Below are positions 45,236 to 57,183 of a stretch of DNA of 64,000 nucleotides, piece after piece (the stretch's first letter is position 1; every line of letters begins with the position of its first letter). Under the pieces are notes generated by a model. It did not search any database and was not told the DNA's origin. It saw only the letters and a program-made list of their open reading frames with translations. The stretch comes from Zanthoxylum bungeanum (Eukaryota; Streptophyta; Magnoliopsida; Sapindales; Rutaceae). A program made the translations under genes and the position numbers. Where the stretch lies: NCBI GenBank assembly GCA_019454045.1, contig SKCR01017984.1, forward strand, positions 62,001-126,000, written 5' to 3'.

Positions 45236-46130
45236 TGTAACACCCTGATAATTCCGACGACTACCATGTTACAGGTGGTATGATACATGACATAAATCAT
45301 GCTCAAACGTGTAAATGTTGGTGGAATTACATTTCGGATCTTCGATAAATCCTTTGTAGTTCCAATATGAAATTTATTTTATGTTCCATTTCGTATAACC
45401 CGGAGTATTTGGGGCATAAATTTTTCATATGATCTTCGATTTTTATGAATTTTATATCGTCAGAAATCTAAGAATGAGACCTACAATTTCCGCGTTGGAT
45501 ATTTTTCCAGATCCAAATCAGAAATAGGTCAAAAATATAGCTCAAAAATTCGGATTCGCGTTGGATATTTTTCCAGATCCAAATCAGAAATAGGTCAAAA
45601 ATATAGCTCAAAAATTCGGATGAACAATACCCGAGGACTAATCTAGAGAATTCTCAGAATTTCTGATATTTTTGCCATTAAATCATTACTCATTCAGCCC
45701 CTAGTATAAATATGGGACACTATTCATTCATCCCCAAGAAGAAGAAGAAGAAGACGTGTGAGGGAGAAAAGAAGGGAAAGAAGAGGGAAACCATTTTTCT
45801 TGCCAAATTCAATGAGAAAAAAAAAAAAATCAACACACAACAAGCCAAGAAGAGGAATAGCAATCTTAGAAGGCTTGATTGGTGAAAGAAATAAAGTGAG
45901 TTGAATCATCGCATGAACCGAAACTTCCTTCAGTGAAATAAAGTAATGTCAGTCGGATTCCAAATCAGTGAGTGAATATTTTATTTTCAAGCTGATTTTA
46001 CTTATTTGGTTTTTAAATGAGACTTCCTTTTATGCACATCAGGACGTTAGCCAAGTTTGTTTAAAATTATTTTACCATTGGTAATATTTTTAGAAAGATT
46101 GATTTAAAAGCAGGAATTCTATGGAATTTA
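45236..46130 (+). mobile_element. LTR-like sequence (TGTAACACCC start), end unclear
   Basis: The start TGTAACACCCTGATAATTCC is a common start of plant gypsy LTRs, and TATA-like TATAAATATGGGAC (about 45705) is followed by a purine-rich leader. No terminal CA or target duplication was found on the right. Confidence 0.35.
45491..45622. repeat. 66-bp exact tandem duplication
   Basis: Two adjacent copies beginning CGCGTTGGATATTTTTCC (45491 and 45557), essentially identical. Confidence 0.9.
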
Positions 46131-46223
46131 AGACTCACAAGCGGCCAGTGGTGCCCGATAGACTAGAACTGGATACGAATAAAATTTTCGTACCTTTTGA
46201 TTGAATGAACTAGATATGAATAT

Positions 46224-46225
<2 letters not shown>

Positions 46226-46256
<31 letters not shown>
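46226..46256. repeat. AT dinucleotide microsatellite
   Basis: About 15 AT units. Confidence 0.9.
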
Positions 46257-46258
<2 letters not shown>

Positions 46259-46281
46259 TACCAGATACGTTGTCATCTCTA

Positions 46282-47189
46282 TTTATCTAATTTTATCTGT
46301 TAATCAAATAATTAATTTTTTCTATGAAAAATAACATCATTGAAGCAACAAAAAAGATACAAGAAGACATGAAATCATAAAGAATCTAAATGAAATGATA
46401 CTTAGGTAAATTATATGTTTAGATAGGGTTATTATCATTTCACTATTTTAGAAATTGAGAAATAATAAATTAGTACAAGAAATATTGAGGTATAATATTT
46501 TATTAGTATATCTTTATAAATTTTATATTTCATTACAAATCCTTACATTTTACTATTATAACTTTACAAAACTTTACATTTATTAGTGTTTTACTACTAT
46601 AATTTATGAAATCTTACATTTTATTATAGTAATATAATGTTACACCATAATTTTTTATACTTATTTTTCAATTTTCAATTTTTTTTCTAATAAAATATAA
46701 AAATTTCTAAAGATATAATAGCAAATATTACCCCCCCAATATTTATTATATCCGTTTATTATTTCTCAATTTCTGAAGTATTGAAATGATAATAACTTTT
46801 TTTTCAATAACAAAAACAAGTGGCAAATAACTTATGGGTTCATCCTACCATGTAATTATAGAGTAATACAAGCCCTCATTTATAAATAAGTCGGAAAATT
46901 TCCTCTTGAGAAATATAAATACAATTAAAGTACATAAATTTTTTTTTTTTTTTTTGACAATTCAGCCACTTAGTCTGAAAATTTCCATAATTCTCCTCAA
47001 GTATATTTATTAGATCCTCCGGCCGTTGTTGGCAAGCACTTAATACAAGATTAGAAAACTAATCTACCCTAAAGATTTGCTTAGTATAAATGCATTATCT
47101 TTAACTTTTAGGTGGGGTTTGAGAATATAAATGTTTTTTAAAAAATATATATATATATGTATATATATACGTCTATACAATAATGTAAA
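46282..47189. other. AT-rich intergenic stretch
   Basis: No open frame of note, no recognised repeat apart from poly-T runs (46939-46957) and AT microsatellite at 47147-47170. Confidence 0.6.
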
Positions 47190-47360
47190 TGTCTCAATTC
47201 AATTAGCATAAGTCATACCTCTGGATCTCACTTGAGGTCATGAGTTCGAATATAGAAAGTGTGTTTTTTGTAAGAACCTGAGACAGTCAGGAGTTTTACA
47301 TGTTCCGTTTAAGTCGGAAATAATGATTTGGTGGCGGAATTTCCAACGATTCTAAAAAAT
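47190..47360 (+). mobile_element. SINE copy
   Basis: Contains GAGGTCATGAGTTCGAATA (B-box), TTTGTAAGAACCTGAGACAG core and TTTGGTGGCGGAATTTCC tail; diverged from the copy at 16810. Confidence 0.75.
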
Positions 47361-48179
47361 ATATATCTATAAAAATAATTTATAAGTTATAATCATTAAC
47401 TAGATCAACAATTTTTTTTTCCTTTTTAAGAAAAAAATAATCACATACTACATGTATGAAAGATGGAAGATAAACAAAGGAAAGTCTTTTCTTGGTTCAT
47501 TATTTTACTATAATATATTCATGAGTCATCTTCATATATTTTATTTTAGGAAAATTATCATTGTTGTTTAGTTACATATCGAAAATATATTAGGTCTTTG
47601 AAAATTTTTATTTATATATCATAAGTTATGAAAAATAGATATTTCATACCCAAATTACTAGTTTTGGTGTAAATATCCATTATTACTAATTTTACGTGCA
47701 AATTATTTTTTTTCATAATTTAGGATGAACATATAAAATTTATCAAAAATATGATATATTTTCTAACTGTAGCTAAACCTTGAGTAAACAGATGAGAATT
47801 TCCTTTATTTTGTTTATTCATTGTTTGTTTATTTTGTATGCTTAAAAAATTGTGGTAATCAATTTTTCATTAAACTATTTAAACAAGCTAATAAAATATA
47901 TCAAAATGTTCTTGGACAAATGAGTGGCCAAAATGCAATTTTTTTTTTTTAATAATGAAACACTCTTGACAATTACTTAAAACTAAATTACTTAAAGGAA
48001 AATATAAAATGGGGCAGATATCTCAAGTGTGTATATATAAATAGATTACATATTTTGAAATTTTCTTAAAATAAAGTGGTCGAAACTAATACTAGCCTTT
48101 AAGTGCCTAATTAGAAGTTTAAAAAAGATAATTAAAAAAAGAAGAAGATCATTTTGGCTGGTATATATATTTAGATTTA

Positions 48180-48350
48180 GTCCTCGAGGGGCATGGCTTA
48201 GTGGTGTAAGGCTCGTGATCTCACATTAAGGTCCTGAATTCGAATCCAGGGAGTACGTTTCTTGTAAGAGCCGGAGACAGCCGGAGATTTTACCTGCTTT
48301 ACTTAAACCCGGAAGAGATGATTTGGCGGTGGGGTTTCCAAGCACATTCT
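48180..48350 (+). mobile_element. SINE copy, nearly full length
   Basis: A-box GCATGGCTTAGTGGTGTAAGG, B-box GGTCCTGAATTCGAATCC, the core TTCTTGTAAGAGCCGGAGAC, and the tail GGCGGTGGGGTTTCC. No A tail or target duplication is clear. Confidence 0.8.
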
Positions 48351-50287
48351 TTCTTTGACTTGAGAAAAGATAGAAATTAGAAGTATGATGCCTGTATTAA
48401 CAAATTGATATCGAAAATTAGTCAGAGACTTCTATTTTAGATTTGTGGTTAAACGAGATTTAAATTTTTAGGAGGTAAATTACTGAGAAACCTCTTAAAT
48501 AATCTTCCACAAGCTGAAATCATTGTTTTAGTAAAATTTAAGTATATTTTTTTTAAATAATTTTTATTCATATCAATTTAGGTATTTTCCGAACTCGTTT
48601 GATATATGACGACATCGTTTACTCTTCTTTTCTCACTAGAGTATTTCAAGGTCTAATTGAACATGTTCGGAATATTTTATTTGTATTTTTCTCATCTTCT
48701 CCCCAATCAATATTGCATTTACTTTCTTCTTAATTTTTCATTTCTAACATTGTCTCTCATATTCTACCTATATATCACTCCAAGCATTCTCATATCGACT
48801 ACTCTCATTTTTTAGACATGTTGATATTACTCTCCACTATTTTGTTTAATAAAATATTACAGGCGTCACAACTATTTTACATAATTGTGTGTGCTAAAAA
48901 TGGTGTTCGAAAAGAGTGAGAGATACCTTCAGTTTGACGAGCCTGAACTGGTCAAAGGTCCACTTTCAATGATAGGCTTGATGTTGGGTGTTCTTTTTCC
49001 ACAATTCTGGCCTTCATCAGATGATTTTTGTTAGCAAATTTTTTTAATTTCACGTCTTTGGTGGTTTATGCTCGTGTTCTTTTAATACTTTTTCTTTTTT
49101 CCCCCAAAAATCACTATTTTCCTTTTAGCCCATTGGTTTTTATAGGAAATATTTAGATGGAGGTGTCCACCATGAGATGGTTTGTTAGTATGCATGACTT
49201 ATACCTATTATGATGTATCATGGAATATTAGGTGGCCTTACACATGTCAGTATGACAATGGATTATTATCAATGTCTACCAATTGCAGAGGTATAGTGAT
49301 GTCATGGAAAATATTGGGTAGAGGAATATATGCGGGGCATCATGATAGACATTGGGTTGTGGGATATAATTGATGTTAAGTTATTTGGCATGTTATAGGC
49401 AACTCCATAAAGGTATTCTGAATTACTTTAGAGCATTCTGGAATATTTCAGTTTAAGTCTGGAATACTTTCGGTGTGCTCCGAGGATCTACGATGTGGAG
49501 TTTCTCAGGGGCTTGCTCTTCAATCCGGGACTCACTCCAGAATATGATATAGGTCGGAAGAGTGTCGATATGGAGTCAGGCTGAGGCCTCTCTTGTTTAA
49601 ACTTGGCTTCTCCGGAGATCTTATAGATTTTGGGGTGACTGATTTCAGAGCTGGATTCGGGTTGTGTCCGAGACGGTTATCCCCGTGGTTGGTTCTTAAT
49701 TCCACGTCTACTAGTACAATTGTACCATGACAAATGTCATTTTTCCAATGGACCTTTATTAGTTTGTAACAGTCTCACTGAGGAAGCTTGTTGAGGAAGA
49801 GTCATTTTACGCGTTGACACGTGTCCCCAGTAACATGACCAATTTTTAGCACCCATTCAAAATAAATGTTAGATGATCACAATTCCATCTAGAGACGAGA
49901 TTTTATGTTATCGTCTGTCAAATTTATGAACGTGACCCACAATATAATAATTATATCAAAATTTTTAAATATGATCACCACTTGTTTAATAAATGGATCG
50001 ACACAATATCTTGATAATATTAATAAAAGAGTCAATTTCGTGTTTGACACGATTACATGACTAGTGAAAAGATTATTTATCTAACATGATTGCAGGATTA
50101 ATAAATAAATTATACATGGGTACTCATGTCGTGTTGACACGATTACACGAATATTATTGATATATTATATGGATAAACGTGTTAAGACGGTGTAATATAA
50201 ATATGACATGATTAGTAAACGAGTTGACACGATTCTTATCTTTAATAAAGTAATTAATTTTTTTTTACTGGAATTACATTTAGTCGC
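48351..50287. other. Intergenic stretch, no gene recognised
   Basis: The GC content rises at 48900-49030 and 49430-49730, which may be old element sequence, but no protein family can be seen. At 49920-50250 words like GTTGACACGATTACACGA recur, suggestive of a MITE without definable ends. Confidence 0.4.
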
Positions 50288-50292
50288 CACGC

Positions 50293-52973
50293 TGTTGGAA
50301 TGTATGTCCTAGAGCTACATATGATGTAAACGGTTTTATATGTTTTGAAATAAAACGATGCATTATTCATTTATCAAATTGTTTGTTTAATTTTCGCATA
50401 TTATATATCATCTTAAATACCCTAGATTACTTATGTACCTTAAGACTTAGTGTATTAGTGTCATACACAAGAGGATTTAAGTCTGAAGTTAGTAATCTTA
50501 AATAGTCCATAGAGAGCAAACAAAGTGGGTACTTTGTTTGTGGTTTATCTATAATTGCGGTCCATTCTATATTTGTATGGCGATCTTGATCCGGATCGTC
50601 CATGTAGAGACATGAGAATGGATGCACCTTGTATGATGTGATCATATAGGACTGGACCCAGATAGAAATGACACTCTTATAATATCCGTTAAGCAAAGAA
50701 AGTCATTTCAATCTACTTGATGGTCATATATGGATTGATCTTAATCCTGAGTGTACTACGAACTCCTGCATGGCAGGCTGTGTCATTTGATTTACAAAGG
50801 TGAGGTTGGTGTAGCAGTCCCGACCAATAGCTACGTACTTTTGGGACACAGTTTATTTTGTAGTTGGGAACGTTTTACATAGACATGGAGTTCACTCATT
50901 CTTGCGAGAAGTAGATGAGTATCTTTCTTAAGGGTTGATTCGGTACTTGAACGATTTGAGCGCTCAAGTCTCTCTATTACGAATAAAAAGATTAAAATTC
51001 ATAATAGTTATGAATAAATCGTTCATTAGAGAATCAATGGTACTTAAGGTAAAAATAATTAGAGGGGTATAACAGACATTATGACCCGGCTCTAATTACG
51101 AGATACTCGTGAAGGGTCAATTCGTATGTAATGACTATATCGATGGACACCGTCTTAGTTCAGCTTAATATATCATCTGCGGCAACGAGAGTTCAACTTC
51201 GAGTTTTTAGTGGAATAACCCTGAGTTAATAATTCGGAATATTTAATTAAGAGCTTAATTAATATTTCGAGATTATTGGAGCTCGGAACCGTAGGTCCAT
51301 TTGGTCCCCGTGCTAGCTCGATTTACTATAACGGATTTAGTATAATTGGATAGTCCAATTATATACTCACAAAGGTATAAATATTATTAATATGATTAAT
51401 AATATTATTTGTCACACTTATAACTATATATTAAAAGTTAATATATGATTTATATAATAAATGATTATATGATAATTATTTATTGTTAGTAATTAAATTA
51501 TATATGATATAATTTAATGAAGGCTAATATTGGAATTCCAAATTTGGGTTTTGGAAACTTTTGAATTAAATTTGGAAGTTACACCTTTATGAAAGTTGGT
51601 AACTCTTTAATTTTGTAACACATATTTCAATTATGGAATTGAATACTTAATGCTACAAAATTATTCAATTATTCCTAGTAGTGGTCGAATTCCTCAAGCA
51701 TAAAGGGAATGGATTTATTTATTTTGGAAACAAATAAAATCCTTGTCATTAATTTGGAAATTGTGATTTTCAAATTTGTTAATTGCTTATTTAATTTTGT
51801 AACATCATTTCAATAATGGTAATTGAATATTTGATGTTACAAAAATTAAAATAAACCCTAGCTTGGCCGATTCTTGCTTATTAGGGAGGGGAGTGGTTGA
51901 TTTGTTTTAGGAAACAAATTATCCTAAGTATAAAAAGAAAAATATAATTTTTCTTTGATAGGACTCTCTCATTCTAGCAACCCTAAGCATCTTCTTCTTT
52001 TTCTCTATTCTCTAAAAAGTTGAGAAAATATATTGAAGAACAAGAATAAGAAAATATTCTTGATGTATGATTAAATCTCTAAAACGTTTAGAGATTTGTT
52101 TTGTGTGTGTAGCCCACACTACTTTCCGTTGGTAACGAGATATAGCTCGAAAGACTTTGTGGTGACGAACAAATCATCTTCTCATTCACTCTTATAAGTC
52201 ACGACATTGAGGAACAATAATACATATTTTCCGCACTTCACTTGTTACAATCGGGGGCTCGATTTGTTTTGTTTTAATTCGGGTTTTTGGGAAACACCTT
52301 GGGGACTTTTTGGGGCTGAGTTAGGATTATTTTTTGAGTGGAAAATTCAGACCTATATCACCCTTGCAGTTCACGCAATTCAGTGGGTGATTTGTGTGCA
52401 GTTCGGTTGTGTAACGGGTCCAAAACAGTCCATTATTTCACTGCAGTTTTGGGGATGTTCGGGGACTGTTTTGGGCGCATTCCGGGGCTGAGATCTTGTC
52501 CGAAACAGAAGCAAAACTTCATCTTCTCATTCACTCTTATAAGTCACGACATTGAGGAACAATAATACTTATTTGCCGCACTTCACTTGTTACAATCGGG
52601 GCTCGATTTGTTTTGTTTTAATTCGGGTTTTTGGGAAACACCTTGGGGACTTTTTGGGGCTGAGTTAGGATTATTTTTTGAGTGGAAAATTCAGACCTAT
52701 ATCACCCTTGCAGTTCATGCAATTCAGTGGGTGATTTGTGTGCAGTTCGGTTGTTAACGGGTCCAAAACAATCCATTATTTCACTGCAGTTTTGGGGCTG
52801 TTCGGGGACTGTTTTGGGCGCATTCCGGGGCTGAGATCTTGTCCGAAACAGAAGAAAAACTTCAGTATATGTGTTGGTTCCATTCGGTTTTAAGGAAGGG
52901 AAAGCAGAACAAATTTTCAAGGTCGATATGTGTGCCTAATCGCTTCCGCTGCGCGAGGAAAGCGTTTCCTACA
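50293..52973 (+). mobile_element. Solo LTR of family E (2,681 bp)
   Basis: TGTTGGAATGTATG...GTTTCCTACA, flanked by CACGC on both sides (50288-50292, 52974-52978). Homologous to 6896-9211. With no internal region and a perfect duplication it is a solo LTR made by LTR-LTR recombination. TATA-like AAGTATAAAAAG near 51937. Contains a 345-bp tandem duplication. Confidence 0.9.
52173..52862. repeat. 345-bp tandem duplication in the solo LTR
   Basis: Two copies begin at about 52173 and 52518 (the word GACATTGAGGAACAATAATAC at 52203 and 52548), each ending in CCGAAACAGAAG. The copy at 6896-9211 has a single unit. Confidence 0.88.
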
Positions 52974-53189
52974 CACGCTCAATTACAAGATTAGTAGAAA
53001 ATCTCAAATCTTAAATTTTACTTAAAAATCTATAATCTATGTAGGAATTTAGAATCACAAACTCTTTAATTTGAGATTCGAAATAATTATTAACTGTGAT
53101 TTAAAAATTCAATCAATATTCAATTTTTTAATCCTAAATCATAATTGATACGGACGAAACAATACCCAATCATTAAGCAGACTTGCCAC

Positions 53190-53843
53190 TAGAAATGACA
53201 ATTTTGCCCGCAAACTTGTAAAAACCCACCGGCTATGGGTAAAATTTGGTAAATATTTAGACGAGTTTGGTAAATTAAAACAAAATTCGCTGCGGGTTTG
53301 GTACGAGTTTGATAATCACCAAAACCCGTGATTAAATTAAATCTAATTGCAGGAATAATCTTGGATGGGTAGTGTAGGTGCTACTGCTCTGTTATTGATG
53401 TTGATGTTAATTAATGAGATGAATGATATTCAGATAGTGATTCATGAATGTAATTGTGGTTATATGAATTTGACATTTTATGTAGTAAATTTTTATTTTA
53501 ATTATTTCATTTTATGTTATAAAAATTTTAAACATTTATTTATATTTCCTAATTTATAAAGTGTCAAATACTTTATTTTTTGTATATTATGAAAAAGTAT
53601 CAATGTTTAATTAAAAAAAATTATATTATTAAGAGCAAAAGAAAATTCGATATTTTAAAAATCCGTAAAAAAATTATTAGATACCAATATAAGTCTGATA
53701 ATTTATTTATATATACAGATGCAGATTTGATAATGAAAATTAAAAATCACAATAAATATAATATAGATTTGATAATTTATTACTTACACGAATATGAATT
53801 TAATAATAACAAACTCACATCTAACCCTAGATGGGCATCCCTA
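53190..53843. mobile_element. hAT-like MITE (654 bp) with perfect 8-bp duplication
   Basis: Ends TAGAAATGACA and (minus) TAGGGATGCCC; flanks CTTGCCAC at 53182-53189 and 53844-53851. The interior is AT-rich with AAACCCGT words; its open frame (53580-53960) extends past the end and is not a gene. Confidence 0.88.
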
Positions 53844-54230
53844 CTTGCCACACCACTTGACCAACCTACCACTACCCCCATGTCATTGTGGTCCCCACAC
53901 CACCTAAATAATTTCATCAAAATCACGAAAATAATAATACAACTAACATTCTCCAACTAACGCCGTTAACCCTTAAAACATGAAACAAAACAATACACTA
54001 ATACAGCGAATGCGATACCAAATACCCAACAGAGAAACTGACAGTAACAGAGCAGTTTCCGAGTAAAGAGACTCGTCAAAACCGGGTCCCACCAATGACC
54101 CGGTCAAGCCAGCCACACGTCCTCTTATTAATTCAAAAACGAAAGACAGGCTCTCTCACGCGTCATTGCACCAAAATTCCGTGCTACTCCCACGTATTTC
54201 TCTCTCTTCTTCCTTCTCTTACATCCTCTA

Positions 54231-54240
54231 TCTATAAATT
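54231..54240 (+). promoter_or_regulatory. TATA box of the 205-aa gene
   Basis: TCTATAAATT, about 225 bp upstream of the ATG, preceded by CT-rich sequence; the interval would be a 5' UTR of roughly 190 bp, itself rich in A and T runs. Confidence 0.55.
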
Positions 54241-54455
54241 TGTCCCTGAAACGCATTCTCTGATCTTGCCATAAAAAAACAAGCAGCAGATTTTATTTTA
54301 TTATTTAAAATAAAAAAAACCTCCTCTTCATTTCCTTCCCAGGATGAAGAGGTTGTAGTATCGAAGAAAAAAGAAACACGACTCAAATTTTCTCTGATTT
54401 TTAATTTTTTTTTTAGTTTTAGTTTTAATTTTGTTTCGTTTTTTTTTCTTCGACC

Positions 54456-55073
54456 ATGGGAACTGAAATTTTACGGCCACATGATTGTCTGACGGAACGG
54501 ATCAGATTTAATCCGGCGATGTGTTCACGCCGGAGAAATTACGGATACTCAAACAATCCTAATTACAGTAATTACCATAACAACAGACCGACTAACCGGA
54601 GACCGGCGGTCCGGCATGAGAAACAGGACCAGAGAAGGCAGCAGCGAGCTCAATCGGAGCCGTCGATGTCTAGAAGGACGTCGGTTTCTGATGATTCGAA
54701 GGCGGTGAGGGGATCGAGTTGTGATGATTTGGTTATGGAGAAGGTGACGATTTTGAGACGAGGAGAGTCGCTCGATTCGAAGATTAAGACCGGCAACGGT
54801 GCCGGTGCGACGTCGTTGAAGAAGGATGGTGATAGTTTGGTGGTTACCGGCACCGTTCGGATAGGGCCGGTTACGGAAATGGTGCCGAAAATCCGGCTTG
54901 TTGACTTCAAGCCGCCGGTGGACGGAAAGATCGATGTTTACGCCGGATCGGCGTGCGCGGTATCGCCGGCGCCGAGTTCGTTGCCTTTGCCGTCGTTTTC
55001 AAAGAAAAAACAGAACTTGATTGATGACTCCGCAACCCGAGATATCAAGCGCTTGCTCCGGCTCGAGCTATGA
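54456..55073 (+). CDS. Plant protein of unknown function with SPxPSxLPLPSF motif (205 aa)
   Basis: Single-exon, intact frame with a strong start context (CGACCATGGG). It is basic and largely disordered: an Arg/Asn-rich region (residues 25-75), Ser-rich segment with SRRTSVSDD, a block VTILRRGESLDSKIK, then GPVTEMVPKIRLVDFKPPVDG, the motif SPAPSSLPLPSFSKKK (about 169-184), and the end TRDIKRLLRLEL. I recognise this as a conserved plant-specific type, but not a named gene. The SPxPSxLPLPSF stretch resembles the short motif of PNRC-type proteins that bind the decapping factor DCP1; a role in mRNA decay is inference only. Its GC content is higher than its surroundings. A TATA box upstream and free flanks suggest a living host gene. 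Confidence 0.85.
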   Translation: MGTEILRPHDCLTERIRFNPAMCSRRRNYGYSNNPNYSNYHNNRPTNRRPAVRHEKQDQRRQQRAQSEPSMSRRTSVSDDSKAVRGSSCDDLVMEKVTILRRGESLDSKIKTGNGAGATSLKKDGDSLVVTGTVRIGPVTEMVPKIRLVDFKPPVDGKIDVYAGSACAVSPAPSSLPLPSFSKKKQNLIDDSATRDIKRLLRLEL

Positions 55074-56163
55074 GAACCGGTTCTTGGCTTTTTCATATTT
55101 TAACTAAATTTCGTCTCGGTTTATTTGTTCCCATCGATCTTCAAGATCCGACGTACTCCGGATTTTTTTTTTAACGGGGAGGGGTTGATCTGAAAATAAG
55201 GGAAAAATAGGGGGCCAAATTAGGAAATACATGATAATATATGGTTGTGGGTGACGTCATAGATGGCGTAAAGGACTGTTTTTATTCATGGGTGGGGCCC
55301 AGTAAGGGGTTTAAATGGAAGAAAAGTGAAAATGAGGGGGTTGTTTTTGTAATATGGGTAAAATAATCGTTTGAAAGATGTGATGATGATGTATGTGCGC
55401 TGTGAATGTTTCTGCTCTGTTGTAAATTGCAAGAAAGATTTACAAATCTCCTTTGTATTATAAAGTTTAAGATAAAAATTAGGAAATTTGAGCATAAAAT
55501 TTTTAAATTTTTTTTTGGCTTTCTTCAATTCTATTGTTGTTGACTCCCAAATAAAAAAAGGTAAATAAAATTGATCAAATTTCTGAACTTTTTTTTTATT
55601 TCGGGTTCTTTCAAAAAATAAATTTCTTGAATTCGAGTGAGATCATCAGAGCAGATAATTTTTGAAATATGTTTAATAGATTCCCCAATTTATGTTTGAA
55701 TTTTATATGTTGGAATATTTGTGTGGTAGGACTAGGAATGATGTTTATTTTCTTAAAGATATCTCTTTTTCTTTCGGTGGTGGCATCTACACAAGTGGTA
55801 TAATAACAGGCTGGAAATTTTGTCTTCATTTGTGGAAGAGGATACTCTACCAAACTTTCATCCATTAAAGACTTTTTTGTTTGGTTAGTTTGTGAGAAAT
55901 AATTCACATGACGAGGGTTTAATGGAACATCATGAAGTTCGAGATTTTTTTAAGGATATTAGAAAAGAAATAAGTACATATTTCTTATTTTTCAAACTAT
56001 TAAAGATAATATCGCAAGATGCAATAACATGTGTTATGACTCAAGGAGAAGCGATAAACCACCTTCCTATTACTATATATTTATACCATCGTTATAGATT
56101 GAATTTTTTTTTGATTTTTTTTTTTATTGAATGCGCAAAAAAATGGTGAGTTTCCATACTTAT
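55074..56163. other. 3' flank of the 205-aa gene and AT-rich spacer
   Basis: Probable 3' UTR in the first ~400 bp. Poly-T runs. Open frames at 55611-55907 (-) and 55892-56149 (+) show no recognisable family. Confidence 0.4.
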
Positions 56164-56908
56164 TGTACGGGCCAAATTTGGGTTAAGGACCCAAATATTA
56201 TTATGTCTCAAGCCCACGTATCATACTTGCACCAAAACACGACCCATAACCTTCATCCGACCTAAAAAGACGTTGTGGGCAACCATCGAGGCCAATTTAC
56301 GTGAATCCAATCATTAAAATACGAGTATGCACATGACTCACATGTAGGGCTCACGAGCTCGTATGCTCTCAAGGGTAAGAGACTCATACGACTAAGGCCT
56401 CTAAAAACCACAAATCATGTTATACGGTGTCTCAGTAAACATTTCTAGCACTAATCCTTTTCCAAAAAAGAAACTAAGTATTTGACCCAATCCAATTATA
56501 AATGGGATTACAGCTAATCCCATAACATCTAGATACTCATAATTCAATCCCAACTCCACTACCCTATCTTAAAATGATGAAATTCAACTATTCAAGGAAA
56601 TCCTAAGCCAACTAAGAGTTTACTTCCAAGCCTATAAAATGATAGAGGGTCCAAGGAATTGAGACACTCATCGATGACTAATTCAGCACATAATATTCAT
56701 CATTCCAATTTTGCTCTTTCACTCGAGTTATAATATTTCTTCTCTCATTTTACTCATCACCATCACTGACTTGAGCATCAAAGTGAGTACGGTGTCCACC
56801 ACATCGATGGGTATATACTATATGCTCTGTCTACCTTTGTTTTGCAGGATCGTTGGAGCCCTCAATCAAATTCTCGATTGTAGGCCGAAAGAAATTTCAG
56901 CGTCTACA
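56164..56908 (+). mobile_element. LTR of family G (745 bp)
   Basis: TGTACGGGCCAAATTTGG...GCGTCTACA with TATA-like CCTATAAAATG at about 56633. A second copy starts 9 bp downstream in the same orientation. No target duplication was found. Confidence 0.65.
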
Positions 56909-56917
56909 ATTTGAAAC

Positions 56918-57183
56918 TGTACGGGCCAAATTTGGATCAAGGATCCAAATGTATTATGTCAAAGCCCATGTATCATACTTGCCACCAAAACAAGACTCGT
57001 GTCTTCATCTGGCTTAAAATGACGTTATGGGCTGTCACTGAGGCCCAATCCACGTGAATCAAACCATTAAAAGATGAGTCTGCACATGGACTCACATGTA
57101 GGGCCCACGAGCCAGTATGCCTTTCAAGGGTAAGAGGCTCATGTGACTGAAAGGTCTCTAAAAACACAGACTAGTTATGCGAC
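56918..57183 (+). mobile_element. Second LTR G copy, cut by the Tat element
   Basis: About 80-85 percent like the first 290 bp of 56164-56908, then broken at 57183/57184 where the Tat LTR starts. The left duplication for the Tat insertion would be GCGAC (57179-57183). Confidence 0.7.

Larger units (their letters stand above)
45005..46281. mobile_element. Probable hAT-like MITE carrying a later insertion
   Basis: Ends TAGGGATGTCAA and (minus) TAGAGATGACAA are matching inverted repeats. The 8-bp flanks agree only partly. Inside, a ~900-bp sequence (45236-46130) lies between two copies of a 96-bp block (45134-45229, 46131-46226). Confidence 0.5.

Noticed and set aside
48902..49035. Short frame starting MVFEKSERYLQFDEPEL
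   Set aside because: Only about 45 codons, no family recognised, in decayed intergenic sequence.
52207..52920. Overlapping open frames with the words CNGSK and AVR on both strands
   Set aside because: They fall in the 345-bp duplication of a solo LTR.
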